Assembly: GCA_900466605.1 (NCBI GenBank)
Contig: UBMU01000008.1
Span: 186,001 to 250,000, forward strand
From: Hyphomicrobiales bacterium
Lineage (GTDB): Bacteria; Pseudomonadota; Alphaproteobacteria; Rhizobiales; Rhizobiaceae
Length of the DNA: 64,000 nt
Direction of reading: 5' to 3'
Shown in pieces: positions 53,380 to 61,128 of the stretch. A program made the position numbers and the translations under genes. Each line of letters opens with the position of its first letter. Within the stretch, counting starts at the first letter, position 1. Below the pieces are notes generated by a model. The model was given only the letters and a program-made list of their open reading frames with translations. It had not been told where the DNA came from and ran no database searches.

Positions 53380-54732
53380 CTAGGTAACGACGGGAGGCCG
53401 GCTGGCCATGGCCGGAAGCATCAGTTTTACCTGCAGGCCGCCCCATCGAGACTCTGAGAGATCGAGCCTGCCGCCGTAGGCCTCGAGGATATCGCCTGAT
53501 ATCGCCAGGCCAAGGCCCGAACCTGCGGTCGCTTCGTTGATCCTTACCCCCCGCTTCAACATCAGATCGTAGCTCTCAGGGTCGGCCCCCGGCCCGTCGT
53601 CGCAGACGCTGAGCACAACGTCATCCCTTGTGCGGCCCGCAGAGAGCTCTATGCGCGTTCTGGCAAAACGCACGGCGTTGTCGAGCACATTGCCCAACGC
53701 TTCCGCGATGTCGGCTGGGTCCGCCTGCACCGTCAACGTCGGGTCGATATCGAGGTGCCAGTCTATCCCCTTCTCTTCCGTGAAAGGCGTCAGCACGTTG
53801 ACGAGCTTTCCCGAAATGCCGAGCAGCGATGTCGTCGCCATCTGCTCGACGCCCATGCGGGCTGCCTGCAATTGACGGTCGGCACGCTGCCGGACCAGCT
53901 CGATCTGTTGCAATGCCGCTTCTCTTTGGTCGGTCGGCAGGGCCTCGACCAGGTGAGACACCACCGTCAGCGGCGTTTTCAGACCGTGAGCGAGGTCGCT
54001 GGCGCGGGCCCGCGCCCGCTCTATCGCCGTCTCCCGCTCGTTCAGCAGCAGGTTGATTTCGCGAACCAGCGGTTTGACCTCGCTCGGCCCCTCGGTGCCG
54101 ATGTGGGCGGCTCGTCCGGCGCGGACGTCCGCGACGCGATCGCGAAGCCGCACCAGCGGCCGCAAGCCGATCCACCCCTGCAGAAAGGCAGCCAGGACGA
54201 GAACCCCTCCGGTCGAAAGCAACATCAACCGCAATGGACGGTGAAAGGTTTCAAGGGCAGCTTCCATCTCCGGCTTGGAGAAAGCAGCATAGACGGTGAA
54301 GTTCTTCTTCGACGCCGCCTCGCCCAGCGTCATCGTCTTCGTCGACACCAGCAGCGGGGAACCGTCCGGCCCGTCCGTCTCCCGGAATCCATAGTAGATC
54401 TCCTTGGACAGCGCGCCTGGCGCGATCTCCTCGTCCCACAGGGAGCGGGAGCGCAGCGGCTCTTCATCGTCATCCGGTGAGATCTGCCAGTAGCGGCCGC
54501 CTGCCGGGATCTGGAACCGTGAATCTGCAGGCTCATTCTTCAATTCAAGGGCACCGTTCGTCACGGCGAGCCGCGCCGCCAGAGAGTCCATGACCGACGT
54601 CATCTCGTTGGAATACTGGTCGGCCAGATAATCCGTGAACAGATGGCTGAGCACCGCCCAGACGAGCGTCAATGCCAGCGCGATCGCGACAAGCGCTCCG
54701 GCAGCAAGACGAAAATGCAGCGAGTGGATCAC
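53380..54732 (-). CDS. PhoQ-like sensor histidine kinase
   Basis: Membrane sensor kinase of 450 aa. TM1 at about 8-30, a periplasmic domain of about 135 residues with acidic runs (SPDDDEEPLR), and TM2 at about 168-188. A HAMP-like linker follows, then HisKA with phospho-acceptor His249 in SDLAHGLKTPLTVVSHL, and HATPase with ALGNVLDNAVRFA, CDDGPGADPE and SGLGLAISGDIL. Its start overlaps the response-regulator stop by 4 bp. The acidic periplasmic face resembles PhoQ, which senses divalent cations, but that is inference. Confidence 0.9.
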   Translation of the reverse strand: MIHSLHFRLAAGALVAIALALTLVWAVLSHLFTDYLADQYSNEMTSVMDSLAARLAVTNGALELKNEPADSRFQIPAGGRYWQISPDDDEEPLRSRSLWDEEIAPGALSKEIYYGFRETDGPDGSPLLVSTKTMTLGEAASKKNFTVYAAFSKPEMEAALETFHRPLRLMLLSTGGVLVLAAFLQGWIGLRPLVRLRDRVADVRAGRAAHIGTEGPSEVKPLVREINLLLNERETAIERARARASDLAHGLKTPLTVVSHLVEALPTDQREAALQQIELVRQRADRQLQAARMGVEQMATTSLLGISGKLVNVLTPFTEEKGIDWHLDIDPTLTVQADPADIAEALGNVLDNAVRFARTRIELSAGRTRDDVVLSVCDDGPGADPESYDLMLKRGVRINEATAGSGLGLAISGDILEAYGGRLDLSESRWGGLQVKLMLPAMASRPPVVT

Positions 54733-55394
54733 CTTGGTCGCTCCGGAAGGACATAGCCGAAGCCGCGCCGGGTCTCGATGGCGTCGCTGTCCGTCTTCTT
54801 TCGCAGCCGCGCCACCATGGCCTCCACGGCATTCTTGGCGGCATCGTCATCGCGTCCCTGAACCTGGCTTGCCAGTTCGGTCGGGCTCAGGACCTCACCG
54901 GGCTTGCCGATGAAAAGCGCGATCATCCGGTATTCGAGCGGACTGAGATCGAGTTCGCGTCCATCGAAGGTGACGCGCCTTGCGCCTTCGTCCAGCGTGA
55001 AGCGATTGGCGGACTTGACGCGAGCGGCGACAGCGCCGGTGCGGCGCAGCAGCGCCCGCAGGCGAGCCAACAGCTCCTCTGTGCGAAACGGCTTCGGCAG
55101 ATAGTCATCGGCGCCCGCATCGAACCCGTCGACACGCTCCATCCAGGAGCCGCGCGCCGTGAGAACGAGAACCGGCGTGTTGACACCGGCGCCGCGCCAG
55201 CGCTTCAGGATGGAGAGCCCGTCCATGCCGGGCAATCCGAGATCGAGGATGATGGCGGAGTAGTCGCCCGTCTCACCCTCTTCCCATACCGCAGGCCCGC
55301 TCGCGAAAACCTCGACGCGGTAGCCTTCCCGCCCAAGCTTTTCGACCACGTGGCCGGAAATATTGGGATCGTCCTCCGCCAACAGGATTCGCAT
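54729..55394 (-). CDS. OmpR/PhoP family response regulator
   Basis: DNA-binding response regulator, 221 aa. Receiver with acidic pocket LLAEDDPN, phospho-acceptor Asp51 in IILDLGLPGMDG, Thr in VLVLTARG and Lys in YLPKPFRTEELLARLRALLRR. C-terminal winged helix (RRVTFDGRELDLSPLEYRMIALFIGKPGEVLSPTELASQVQGRDDDAAKNAVEAMVARLRKK). Overlaps the kinase gene and starts 7 bp after the PepSY gene, so all three form one operon. Confidence 0.92.
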   Translation of the reverse strand: MRILLAEDDPNISGHVVEKLGREGYRVEVFASGPAVWEEGETGDYSAIILDLGLPGMDGLSILKRWRGAGVNTPVLVLTARGSWMERVDGFDAGADDYLPKPFRTEELLARLRALLRRTGAVAARVKSANRFTLDEGARRVTFDGRELDLSPLEYRMIALFIGKPGEVLSPTELASQVQGRDDDAAKNAVEAMVARLRKKTDSDAIETRRGFGYVLPERPR

Positions 55395-55401
55395 AGCCCC
55401 T

Positions 55402-55986
55402 TTAGCCCCCCAGCAATGCTCCGTTGCGGGCGTCCACGCGCAATGTCCTGATCGTTCCCGCCCCGTCGCGAACTTTCACCTGGTAAACATCCCTGAACAT
55501 AGAGCGCCTGAGATTGACGTCGATCACCCGCCCGTAGCGTTTTGCGTCAATGCGCTCCAGAACCGTCTTCAGCGGAAGGATTCTTCCTTCGCGAACCGCA
55601 TCGCGAGCCCGATTGTAGTCCGACGAGCGCCCACTTCGTCCGCTACCACTGCTATCGCCACCGCCATGATCGTCACCGTCGTCATCGTCCCCATGATCGT
55701 CATGCCCGCCGCGTCCCGAACCTGAGCCCGAACTGCCGCTACCGGAGTTCGAGCCTGAGGAACCGGACGAGCCGCTGCCGCTGGAGCCGCTACCACTGGA
55801 GCCGCTGCCAGAACCTCCGCTGGAGCCTCCTCCACCGTCGCCGCCGCTGCCGCCGCCTCCGCCGTCGCCGCCGCCGTCGCTGCCGCCATCCTTGGCTTCG
55901 GCCTGCGCAATGAGCATCGGCCCGCCGGCAGCAAGACCCAGCGCCAGGATCAACATCGTCATGAAAGTGCGACGGCTTGTATTCAT
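55402..55986 (-). CDS. secreted PepSY-domain protein with Gly/Ser/Asp-rich region
   Basis: A 194-aa exported protein. The start has a Tat-like MNTSRRTFMTMLILALGLAAGG signal, then about 90 residues of near-pure Gly/Ser with Asp/His patches (about residues 33-120), and a C-terminal PepSY domain (YNRARDAVREGRILPLKTVLERIDAKRYGRVIDVNLRR to LRVDARNGALLGG). PepSY domains often bind or inhibit envelope proteins; next to a sensor kinase it is a candidate periplasmic modulator. First gene of the TCS operon. Confidence 0.85.
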   Translation of the reverse strand: MNTSRRTFMTMLILALGLAAGGPMLIAQAEAKDGGSDGGGDGGGGGSGGDGGGGSSGGSGSGSSGSGSSGSGSSGSSGSNSGSGSSGSGSGRGGHDDHGDDDDGDDHGGGDSSGSGRSGRSSDYNRARDAVREGRILPLKTVLERIDAKRYGRVIDVNLRRSMFRDVYQVKVRDGAGTIRTLRVDARNGALLGG

Positions 55987-56071
55987 TGACCTTCCAAGTA
56001 CCTCAATGCGCCTGCAATCGCGGAACCTAGACTGAACGCTTTATCTCGATCAGACAAGGCTCCAAAAATCC

Positions 56072-56102
56072 AAGAACTCCGCCGGGGCGCGGCGGAGTTC
56101 TT
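56072..56102 (-). terminator. terminator of the Gly/Ser/Asp/His-rich protein gene
   Basis: AAGAACTCCGCCG and CGGCGGAGTTCTT form a perfect 13-bp stem with a GGGCG loop. On the minus strand it is followed by GGATTTTTGG. It separates the upstream secreted protein gene from the PepSY operon. Confidence 0.75.
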
Positions 56103-56140
56103 TCTTCCGAAGGGGTGGCCGGAAGACCGCGCCGGGCAGA

Positions 56141-56749
56141 TTATTGCGCCGAAGCGGGAACTATGGTGACGCTGGTGATCGCGCCAGGATTTCGAACAAA
56201 ATCACCTCTGTGCGGATGGGCGACAACCACGCTCGTTCCGTGTTCGAGTTCAACTTCTACCTCGAGACGCCGGCCAAGCTGGTCAACGGCAGCAAGTGAA
56301 CCATTCAGCAGGCCCGTCAGGCTTGCCTGGGATACCGAGAGTGTCACTTCCGGGCGATTGTCGTTGCGTCCGCCACGGCGCTGGCCGGGATTGTCGTCAT
56401 TTTGATCGTGCTCGGCGCCGTCATCGCGGCCACGTCCGCGACCATGATCGTCGTTGCCATCGTCATGACCGCTGCGGCCGCTGTGGTCATCACCACCATG
56501 TCCGCTACCGCTGCCGCCGTGGTCGTCACTGCCACCGCTGTGGCTCGATCCGCTGTTGCCGCTACCGCCGCTCCCTCCAGAACCGCTTCCGCCAGAGCCG
56601 CTGCTGCCACCGCCGTCGTCGCTACCGCCGCGGGCAAATGCAGCCGACGAGAAGTGATCCGGGCCGAACGTCTGTATCGTCGGGAGCGACAAGGTTACCG
56701 CAACTGCGGCAACGGAAGCCAGGAACGTGCGTGAGATGCTCTTCTTCAT
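56141..56749 (-). CDS. secreted Gly/Ser/Asp/His-rich protein
   Basis: A 202-aa exported protein. ATG 56749 gives the signal MKKSISRTFLASVAAVAVTLSLPTIQ; an ATG 15 codons upstream is unlikely. About residues 40-135 are low-complexity, first Gly/Ser, then Asp/His/Gly/Arg (HSGGSDDHGGSGSGHGGDDH-type runs), followed by a more ordinary C-terminal domain of about 60 residues (EVTLSVSQASLTGLLNGSLAAVDQLGRRLEVEVELEHG). The Asp/His content would suit metal binding or an unfolded linker. It resembles the adjacent PepSY protein in layout but not in C-terminal domain. Confidence 0.75.
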   Translation of the reverse strand: MKKSISRTFLASVAAVAVTLSLPTIQTFGPDHFSSAAFARGGSDDGGGSSGSGGSGSGGSGGSGNSGSSHSGGSDDHGGSGSGHGGDDHSGRSGHDDGNDDHGRGRGRDDGAEHDQNDDNPGQRRGGRNDNRPEVTLSVSQASLTGLLNGSLAAVDQLGRRLEVEVELEHGTSVVVAHPHRGDFVRNPGAITSVTIVPASAQ

Positions 56750-56868
56750 GATCTTTGCCTTCTGCTCTCTTCTTTGTTGAGTGCAGAATGCCAAAGTCTC
56801 GCTGACAGAGCGTTGAGCGCCTTTGTCAGCATCTTGTCAGATTGGGCAAGCAGTGGCCCCAAAATACA

Positions 56869-56892
56869 AAAGCCGCCCTCACGGACGGCTTT
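56869..56892 (-). terminator. terminator of infC
   Basis: AAAGCCG and CGGCTTT (7 bp, plus partial inner pairs) close a hairpin 23 bp past the infC stop; on the minus strand TGTATTTTGG follows. This ends the infC transcript before the inserted gene block. Confidence 0.65.
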
Positions 56893-56914
56893 GATACGAG
56901 ACTGGCGTTGCGCC

Positions 56915-57451
56915 TCACTTCGGCGCGAGTACCATCATCATCTGGCGACCTTCGAGCTTCGGTTCGGCTTCGACCTTTGCGAACTCGGTCGTATCGGCCT
57001 TCACCTGCTGCAGCAGCTTCATGCCGAGTTCCTGGTGCGCCATTTCACGGCCACGGAACTTCAGCGTCACCTTCACTTTGTCGCCTTCTTCAAAGAAGCG
57101 GCCCATCGCCTTCATCTTCACCTCATAATCATGGGTGTCGATGTTCGGACGCATCTTGATTTCTTTGACTTCGACGATTTTCTGCTTCTTGCGCGCCTCA
57201 GCCGCCTTCTTCTGGTTTGCGTATTTCAGCTTGCCCAGATCGAGGATCTTGCACACCGGCGGTTCGGCATTGGGGGAAATTTCCACCAGGTCGAGTCCGG
57301 CTTCCTCAGCCATTCTCAGGGCCTGGTCTGTGGCGACGACGCCTAAATTCTGTCCTTCAGCATCAATCAGCTGAACTTTGGGAATGCGAATTTCCCTATT
57401 CGAGCGCGGCCCTTCCTTAACGGGCGCGTCGTTTTTAAACGGTCTGCGAAT
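56915..57451 (-). CDS. infC: translation initiation factor IF-3 (ATT start)
   Basis: IF-3 of 178 aa: N-domain [54 protein letters not shown], linker [16 protein letters not shown], and C-domain [49 protein letters not shown]. No ATG, GTG or TTG lies at the conserved N-terminus. The likely start is ATT at 57451, nine bases after GAGGAG, giving (Met)[13 protein letters not shown]. The rare AUU start is the hallmark of infC autoregulation. An ATG at 57496 would add 15 residues not expected in the family. Confidence 0.93.
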   Translation of the reverse strand: MRRPFKNDAPVKEGPRSNREIRIPKVQLIDAEGQNLGVVATDQALRMAEEAGLDLVEISPNAEPPVCKILDLGKLKYANQKKAAEARKKQKIVEVKEIKMRPNIDTHDYEVKMKAMGRFFEEGDKVKVTLKFRGREMAHQELGMKLLQQVKADTTEFAKVEAEPKLEGRQMMMVLAPK

Positions 57452-57460
57452 GGTCGTATT

Positions 57461-57466
57461 CTCCTC
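57461..57466 (-). promoter_or_regulatory. ribosome-binding site deciding the ATT start of infC
   Basis: GAGGAG on the minus strand, nine bases before ATT at 57451. Its presence argues for the ATT start over the upstream ATG at 57496, since the latter lies on the wrong side of it. Confidence 0.75.
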
Positions 57467-57629
57467 GCGTTGTTTATGATCGCCGCAGCCTAGCACCTCC
57501 AGTAACGGAAGTACAAACGTAGTTTCGCCATAGCTGCAACGGAGTCAGTAACATCCTTTAGCGGAAAAATCACCTGCTGTCAGCCTGTCAAGAATCTGTT
57601 TTATAGGGCAAAACAACTGGAGTTCCGCG

Positions 57630-58430
57630 ATGTCTGACGCAAATCTCGTCGATGACCTACAATATCTGACCGTCGGACAGGGCGAAGCCTCGCGCCAGAT
57701 CGCATATATAGTGCGAAGCCGATCCGCGAAGGCGACCGGCCCGACCCTCGTGTGGCTATCCGGCTACCGATCCGACATGAGCGGCAGCAAGGCGATCGAA
57801 CTCGACAATTTTGCAGCCGAGAACGGTTTCGCCTGCCTGCGCCTCGACTATTCCGGTCACGGACGATCCGGTGGCAAATTTACCGACGGAACGATTTCGC
57901 GCTGGCTGGAGGAGGCGCTGGCCGTGATCCTCCATGCGGCGCCCGACCGTATCCTCCTCGTCGGCTCATCGATGGGCGGATGGATCGCCCTGCGGCTCGC
58001 CCAGGAGCTGGCCAAGCGCAAGGACGGGCCGAAGCTGGACGGCATGGTGCTAATTGCGCCGGCGCCGGACTTCACCTCCGATCTGATCGAACCCAACCTG
58101 ACGAAGAAGGAAAAAGCATCGCTGGCGGAGCGCGGCTACTTCGAAGAACGGTCCGCCTACAGCCCCGAGCCGAATATCTATACCCGCGCGCTGATTGAGG
58201 ACGGGCGCGACAACAGCGTGCTCAAGGGCGTCATCGAGACCGGCTGCCCGGTGCATATCCTGCAAGGGATGAAAGATCCCGATGTTCCCTATCAGCATGC
58301 CATGAAGCTCGTCGAGCACCTGCCTGCCGACGACGTCGTGCTGACCTTCGTGCGCGACGGCGATCACCGCTTGTCGCGACCCCAGGACATCGAACGCATT
58401 ATTGCCGCGGTGAGAGGTCTCGTTCGCTAG
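57630..58430 (+). CDS. alpha/beta hydrolase
   Basis: A 266-aa hydrolase with the nucleophile elbow LLVGSSMGGWIALRLA, oxyanion region VWLSGYRSDMSGSKA, and LDYSGHGRSGG. The acid is expected in QGMKDPDVPYQHA and the His in VRDGDHRLSRPQD. The pattern resembles palmitoyl-protein-thioesterase ABHD10-like mitochondrial homologues. AACTGGAG precedes the ATG by about ten bases. Substrate unknown. Confidence 0.9.
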   Translation: MSDANLVDDLQYLTVGQGEASRQIAYIVRSRSAKATGPTLVWLSGYRSDMSGSKAIELDNFAAENGFACLRLDYSGHGRSGGKFTDGTISRWLEEALAVILHAAPDRILLVGSSMGGWIALRLAQELAKRKDGPKLDGMVLIAPAPDFTSDLIEPNLTKKEKASLAERGYFEERSAYSPEPNIYTRALIEDGRDNSVLKGVIETGCPVHILQGMKDPDVPYQHAMKLVEHLPADDVVLTFVRDGDHRLSRPQDIERIIAAVRGLVR

Positions 58431-58580
58431 GGAAGACGATAGCACCTGTGCCAAATCCTAACGGATTTTAACCATGTTGGTGGGTAGCAGCCGCCTCCCC
58501 AGAAGTAACGATTGACTCTCCGAGCCTCCGTCCGTTAACTTTTTGTTAACAATACACGGGCGATGCAAGGAAGAGCGGGC

Positions 58581-59180
58581 GTGCGGATCAAGGGTTTCGT
58601 CGTGGCCATGATGGCTGTGTTTGCTATGTCTACGGCCGCAACACCGGCTCCCACCAACAGCCTCTCCATGGTCACCGGCGCGGCCACCTCCCAGCCGATC
58701 GGCCATTACGATTTCTGCCAGACCCATCGAGACGAATGCGGCCCGAACCGCAATACCTCGCCGGCCGAGATGTCGGATGCAAAATGGGGATTGGTGCGAT
58801 CCGTCAACTCCACGGTCAACACCACCATCACACCGATGACCGACAAGGAAATCTACGGCAAGGATGAGGTTTGGGCGTATCCGACGACAGCGGGCGATTG
58901 CGAAGACTTCGCATTGCTGAAGCGTCGCATCCTGATCCAGCGCGGTTTTTCGCCGGCAAATCTGCTGCTTACCGTGGTTCGCAAGCCTGATGGCGAAGGC
59001 CATGCGGTCCTGACGCTGCGCACCAGCAGCGGCGATTTCGTCCTCGACAACCTGGCATCCAACGTCAAGCCGTGGTTCGAGACCTCCTATTCCTTCATCA
59101 AGCGTCAGTCGAGCTACAATGCCGGCCGCTGGGTCACCATCGAGAACGGGCGTGATGTTCTCGTCGGCGCTTTGAAGTAA
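58581..59180 (+). CDS. bacterial transglutaminase-like cysteine peptidase (BTLCP)
   Basis: Exported protein of 199 aa with signal MRIKGFVVAMMAVFAMSTAATPAP when read from GTG 58581, which has AAGGAAGAG just upstream; ATG 58563 (six codons earlier) lacks a ribosome site. The catalytic triad is visible: Cys in TTAGDCEDFALLKRRILIQRG, His in GHAVLTLRTSSGDFVLDNL and Asp in the same block. Family members (LapG-type) are periplasmic proteases acting on surface adhesins, normally with LapD; no such partner is nearby, so the target is unknown. Confidence 0.87.
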   Translation: MRIKGFVVAMMAVFAMSTAATPAPTNSLSMVTGAATSQPIGHYDFCQTHRDECGPNRNTSPAEMSDAKWGLVRSVNSTVNTTITPMTDKEIYGKDEVWAYPTTAGDCEDFALLKRRILIQRGFSPANLLLTVVRKPDGEGHAVLTLRTSSGDFVLDNLASNVKPWFETSYSFIKRQSSYNAGRWVTIENGRDVLVGALK

Positions 59181-59204
59181 GCAACACGACATTGCAGCGA
59201 GTTG

Positions 59205-59231
59205 AAAAGGCCGGCGAATGCCGGCCTTTTT
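59205..59231. terminator. bidirectional terminator between the BTLCP gene and mbfA
   Basis: AAAAGGCCGGC and GCCGGCCTTTT enclose GAAT, with five T on the plus-strand side and four A at the other end. It lies 24 bp past the BTLCP stop and 6 bp from the mbfA stop. Confidence 0.85.
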
Positions 59232-59237
59232 CGTGGC

Positions 59238-60221
59238 TTAGCCATTTCCGATCAGAATACCGGCACCAAGAACGAGACCACCGCCGACGACGACCTGAAA
59301 TGCGGCGCGCAAGAATGGCGTTTCCATGAATCTATTCTGGATGAACGCAATCGCCCAGAGTTCGAAGATAGCAATGATCACGGCCATCGTCGTCGCCGTC
59401 CAGAAATCCGGTATCAGGTAGGGCAAGGTGTGGCCGAGGCCACCAAGTGCGGTCATGACACCACAGGCGATACCGCGTTTGATTGGGGAACCGCGGCCCG
59501 AGATCTTGCCGTCGTCGTGCGCAGCTTCCGTGAAGCCCATCGAGATGCCGGCGCCGACAGAGGCGGACATGCCGACGAGGAAGGTCTGCCATGTATCTTG
59601 CGTGGCAAAGGCGGCAGCAAAGATCGGCGCCAGCGTCGATACAGAGCCGTCCATCAGGCCAGCAAGGCCGGGCTGCACATAGGTCAAGACGAGCTGCCGT
59701 CGGGCCGCCTGGTCTTCAGCGGTTTTCACTTCGGTCGGCGTATGCTTCTCACCGAGCATGCGCGTAATGTCCTCGTGGCCCTGCTCCGCCAATGCGAGGT
59801 CGCCTAGCAGCTGGCGCGTCTGGGCGTCGGTAACGCGCCGGGCTGCCTCGACATAGAAGCGATAGGCCTGCTGCTCCATCGCTTCCGCTTCGCCTCTGAT
59901 TTTCTCCAGCGGCAGGTTGCGGCGCAGCCAGTCGGGTTTGCGCTCGTAGAATCCGCGCACATGCTCCCGGCGAATGAGCGTGATGCGTTCCCCGAAGCGC
60001 TGCCGGTAGATCTCGATCAGGGATTTCCGGTGCGTGTCCTCGACCTCGGCCATATCCTCAAAGACCTTTGCGGATGCGGGGTAATTGCCGCGCAACATAT
60101 CGGCGTAGGCAAGGTAGATGCGCGCATCTTCCTCCTCGGCGCCGATGGCAAGCGCCAGTATTTCCTGCTCGGACAAAGACTCAAAGGAACGCTTGGATGA
60201 CCAAAAAAACCTACGCAGCAT
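59238..60221 (-). CDS. mbfA: membrane-bound ferritin-like/VIT1 iron exporter MbfA
   Basis: A 327-aa fusion of an N-terminal ferritin-like (erythrin-vacuolar) domain with Glu/His ligands (about residues 15-160: LAIGAEEEDARIYLAYADML, DMAEVEDTHRKSLIEIY, EQQAYRFYVEAA, LAEQGHEDITRML) and a C-terminal VIT1/CCC1 membrane domain with about five segments (QPGLAGLMDGSVSTLAPIFAAAFA to VVGGGLVLGAGILIGNG). This is the MbfA architecture, an inner-membrane iron exporter that protects against iron and peroxide stress in Agrobacterium and Bradyrhizobium. An ICE box overlaps its promoter, as expected for Irr repression. Confidence 0.95.
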   Translation of the reverse strand: MLRRFFWSSKRSFESLSEQEILALAIGAEEEDARIYLAYADMLRGNYPASAKVFEDMAEVEDTHRKSLIEIYRQRFGERITLIRREHVRGFYERKPDWLRRNLPLEKIRGEAEAMEQQAYRFYVEAARRVTDAQTRQLLGDLALAEQGHEDITRMLGEKHTPTEVKTAEDQAARRQLVLTYVQPGLAGLMDGSVSTLAPIFAAAFATQDTWQTFLVGMSASVGAGISMGFTEAAHDDGKISGRGSPIKRGIACGVMTALGGLGHTLPYLIPDFWTATTMAVIIAIFELWAIAFIQNRFMETPFLRAAFQVVVGGGLVLGAGILIGNG

Positions 60222-60232
60222 GACAACCTCAT

Positions 60233-60251
60233 TTTTAGAATTGTTCTAAAA
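60233..60251 (-). promoter_or_regulatory. ICE (Irr) box over the mbfA promoter
   Basis: TTTTAGAATTGTTCTAAAA consists of perfect 8-bp arms around TTG, an excellent match to the rhizobial iron control element. It lies 12 bp before the mbfA start codon and overlaps the -10 region, the geometry of repression by Irr. Confidence 0.85.
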
Positions 60252-60277
60252 TAAGAGTCGCCTCCGCTGTGGTCAAG
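60249..60277 (-). promoter_or_regulatory. candidate promoter of mbfA
   Basis: Read on the minus strand: CTTGAC, 17 bases, TTATTT. The -35 is the alphaproteobacterial consensus. The -10 is weak and shares three bases with the ICE box. Confidence 0.6.
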
Positions 60278-60536
60278 TTTGCTCTGGCACGGCACGAGAA
60301 GAATCGGCGCGTTAGCTGCCAAGTAAAACACATCGCCGTTCGAGCCGATTTCCCGCCCTTAACTGGCATTCCAAATAATGTGCACGCCAAGGTCGGCATC
60401 TACATCGAAAGTCTAGGATTACCGACCAGAAAACCACAGAAAAAGCTGGTTGAATTTTGCAACTGGTGGGTTGAGATATTGCAAAAGGCGGGCATAGTAC
60501 TGGGCAAATATAATCGCCTCATAAGGGAACAACACG
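60278..60536. other. spacer between mbfA and the XRE gene
   Basis: About 260 bp without a supported gene. It contains no repeat I can see. AAGGGA near 60524 is the ribosome site of the next gene. Confidence 0.5.
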
Positions 60537-60905
60537 GTGCCAGATCCGGTAGATATTATTGTCGGCAGAAATGTTCGGTCGCTCAGGGCCAAACGACGAA
60601 TATCACAACTGGAGCTGGGTGAGGCGCTGGGCCTGACTTTTCAACAAATCCAGAAATATGAAAAGGGCACCAATCGCGTATCGGCGAGCAAGCTCCACCA
60701 GATTGCTGTGTTTCTGGGCGTAGACATTTCCGAATTGTTCGCGGGAGCCAACCCCAACGAGGGACCGGCAAAGCAGGGACTGAGCGCAGAAGCCTATGAG
60801 CTTGCCATGCACTACGACAAGCTTCGTTCCACAGCCGGCAAGGAAGCCGTGAAAACGATCCTCTCCATCATGTCTGGTGACAGCTACGCCGAGGCTCTCG
60901 GCTAG
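60537..60905 (+). CDS. XRE family transcriptional regulator
   Basis: A 122-aa helix-turn-helix regulator: VDIIVGRNVRSLRAKRRISQLELGEALGLTFQQIQKYEKGTNRVSASKLHQIAVFLGVDISELF. This resembles the rhizobial PraR/SinR-like group (the same LGxxLGxTFQQIQKYEKGxNRV core), but the N- and C-terminal parts differ from PraR, so it is probably a paralogue. It starts at GTG 60537 after AAGGGA. Confidence 0.9.
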   Translation: MPDPVDIIVGRNVRSLRAKRRISQLELGEALGLTFQQIQKYEKGTNRVSASKLHQIAVFLGVDISELFAGANPNEGPAKQGLSAEAYELAMHYDKLRSTAGKEAVKTILSIMSGDSYAEALG

Positions 60906-60918
60906 GTTCTCATTACCG

Positions 60919-61128
60919 TCAGTGCAGGTCGCTCTCATGAAGGGCAACAAGCAGATCGTCCTGCGTCTGATGACCCGCGTGATAGAGATCAATCGCGATA
61001 TTTGCGATCGAAAGTCCCTGTTGACTGCGCAGTTTGATATTGCGCTCCGCACACCAGGAGTAGAGCGCGCCGGCAAGTACATCGACGTCATCGGACTGCA
61101 AAGACAGGATAGTGGCTGCTGCCGTCAT
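60919..61128 (-). CDS. small conserved-looking protein, 69 aa, unknown
   Basis: From ATG 61128 with AGGGCAA upstream: MTAAATILSLQSDDVDVLAGALYSWCAERNIKLRSQQGLSIANIAIDLYHAGHQTQDDLLVALHESDLH in family-like helical form. Cytoplasmic, amphipathic, no signal peptide. An earlier ATG at 61260 adds 44 residues not resembling the rest. Convergent with the XRE gene, 13 bp apart. No function known to me. Confidence 0.55.
   Translation of the reverse strand: MTAAATILSLQSDDVDVLAGALYSWCAERNIKLRSQQGLSIANIAIDLYHAGHQTQDDLLVALHESDLH

Noticed and set aside
53380..55394. FeuQ/FeuP identity for the two-component pair
   Set aside because: The response regulator differs from the FeuP pattern I recall in its N-terminal and mid-receiver parts, and no feu neighbours are seen. 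Left unnamed.
55630..55900. Repetitive Gly/Ser-coding stretch as tandem repeat or CRISPR-like array
   Set aside because: The repeats are codon-level low complexity inside an intact reading frame, without regular spacers.
60537..60905. Call as PraR itself
   Set aside because: The HTH core matches but flanking regions are different; probably a paralogue.
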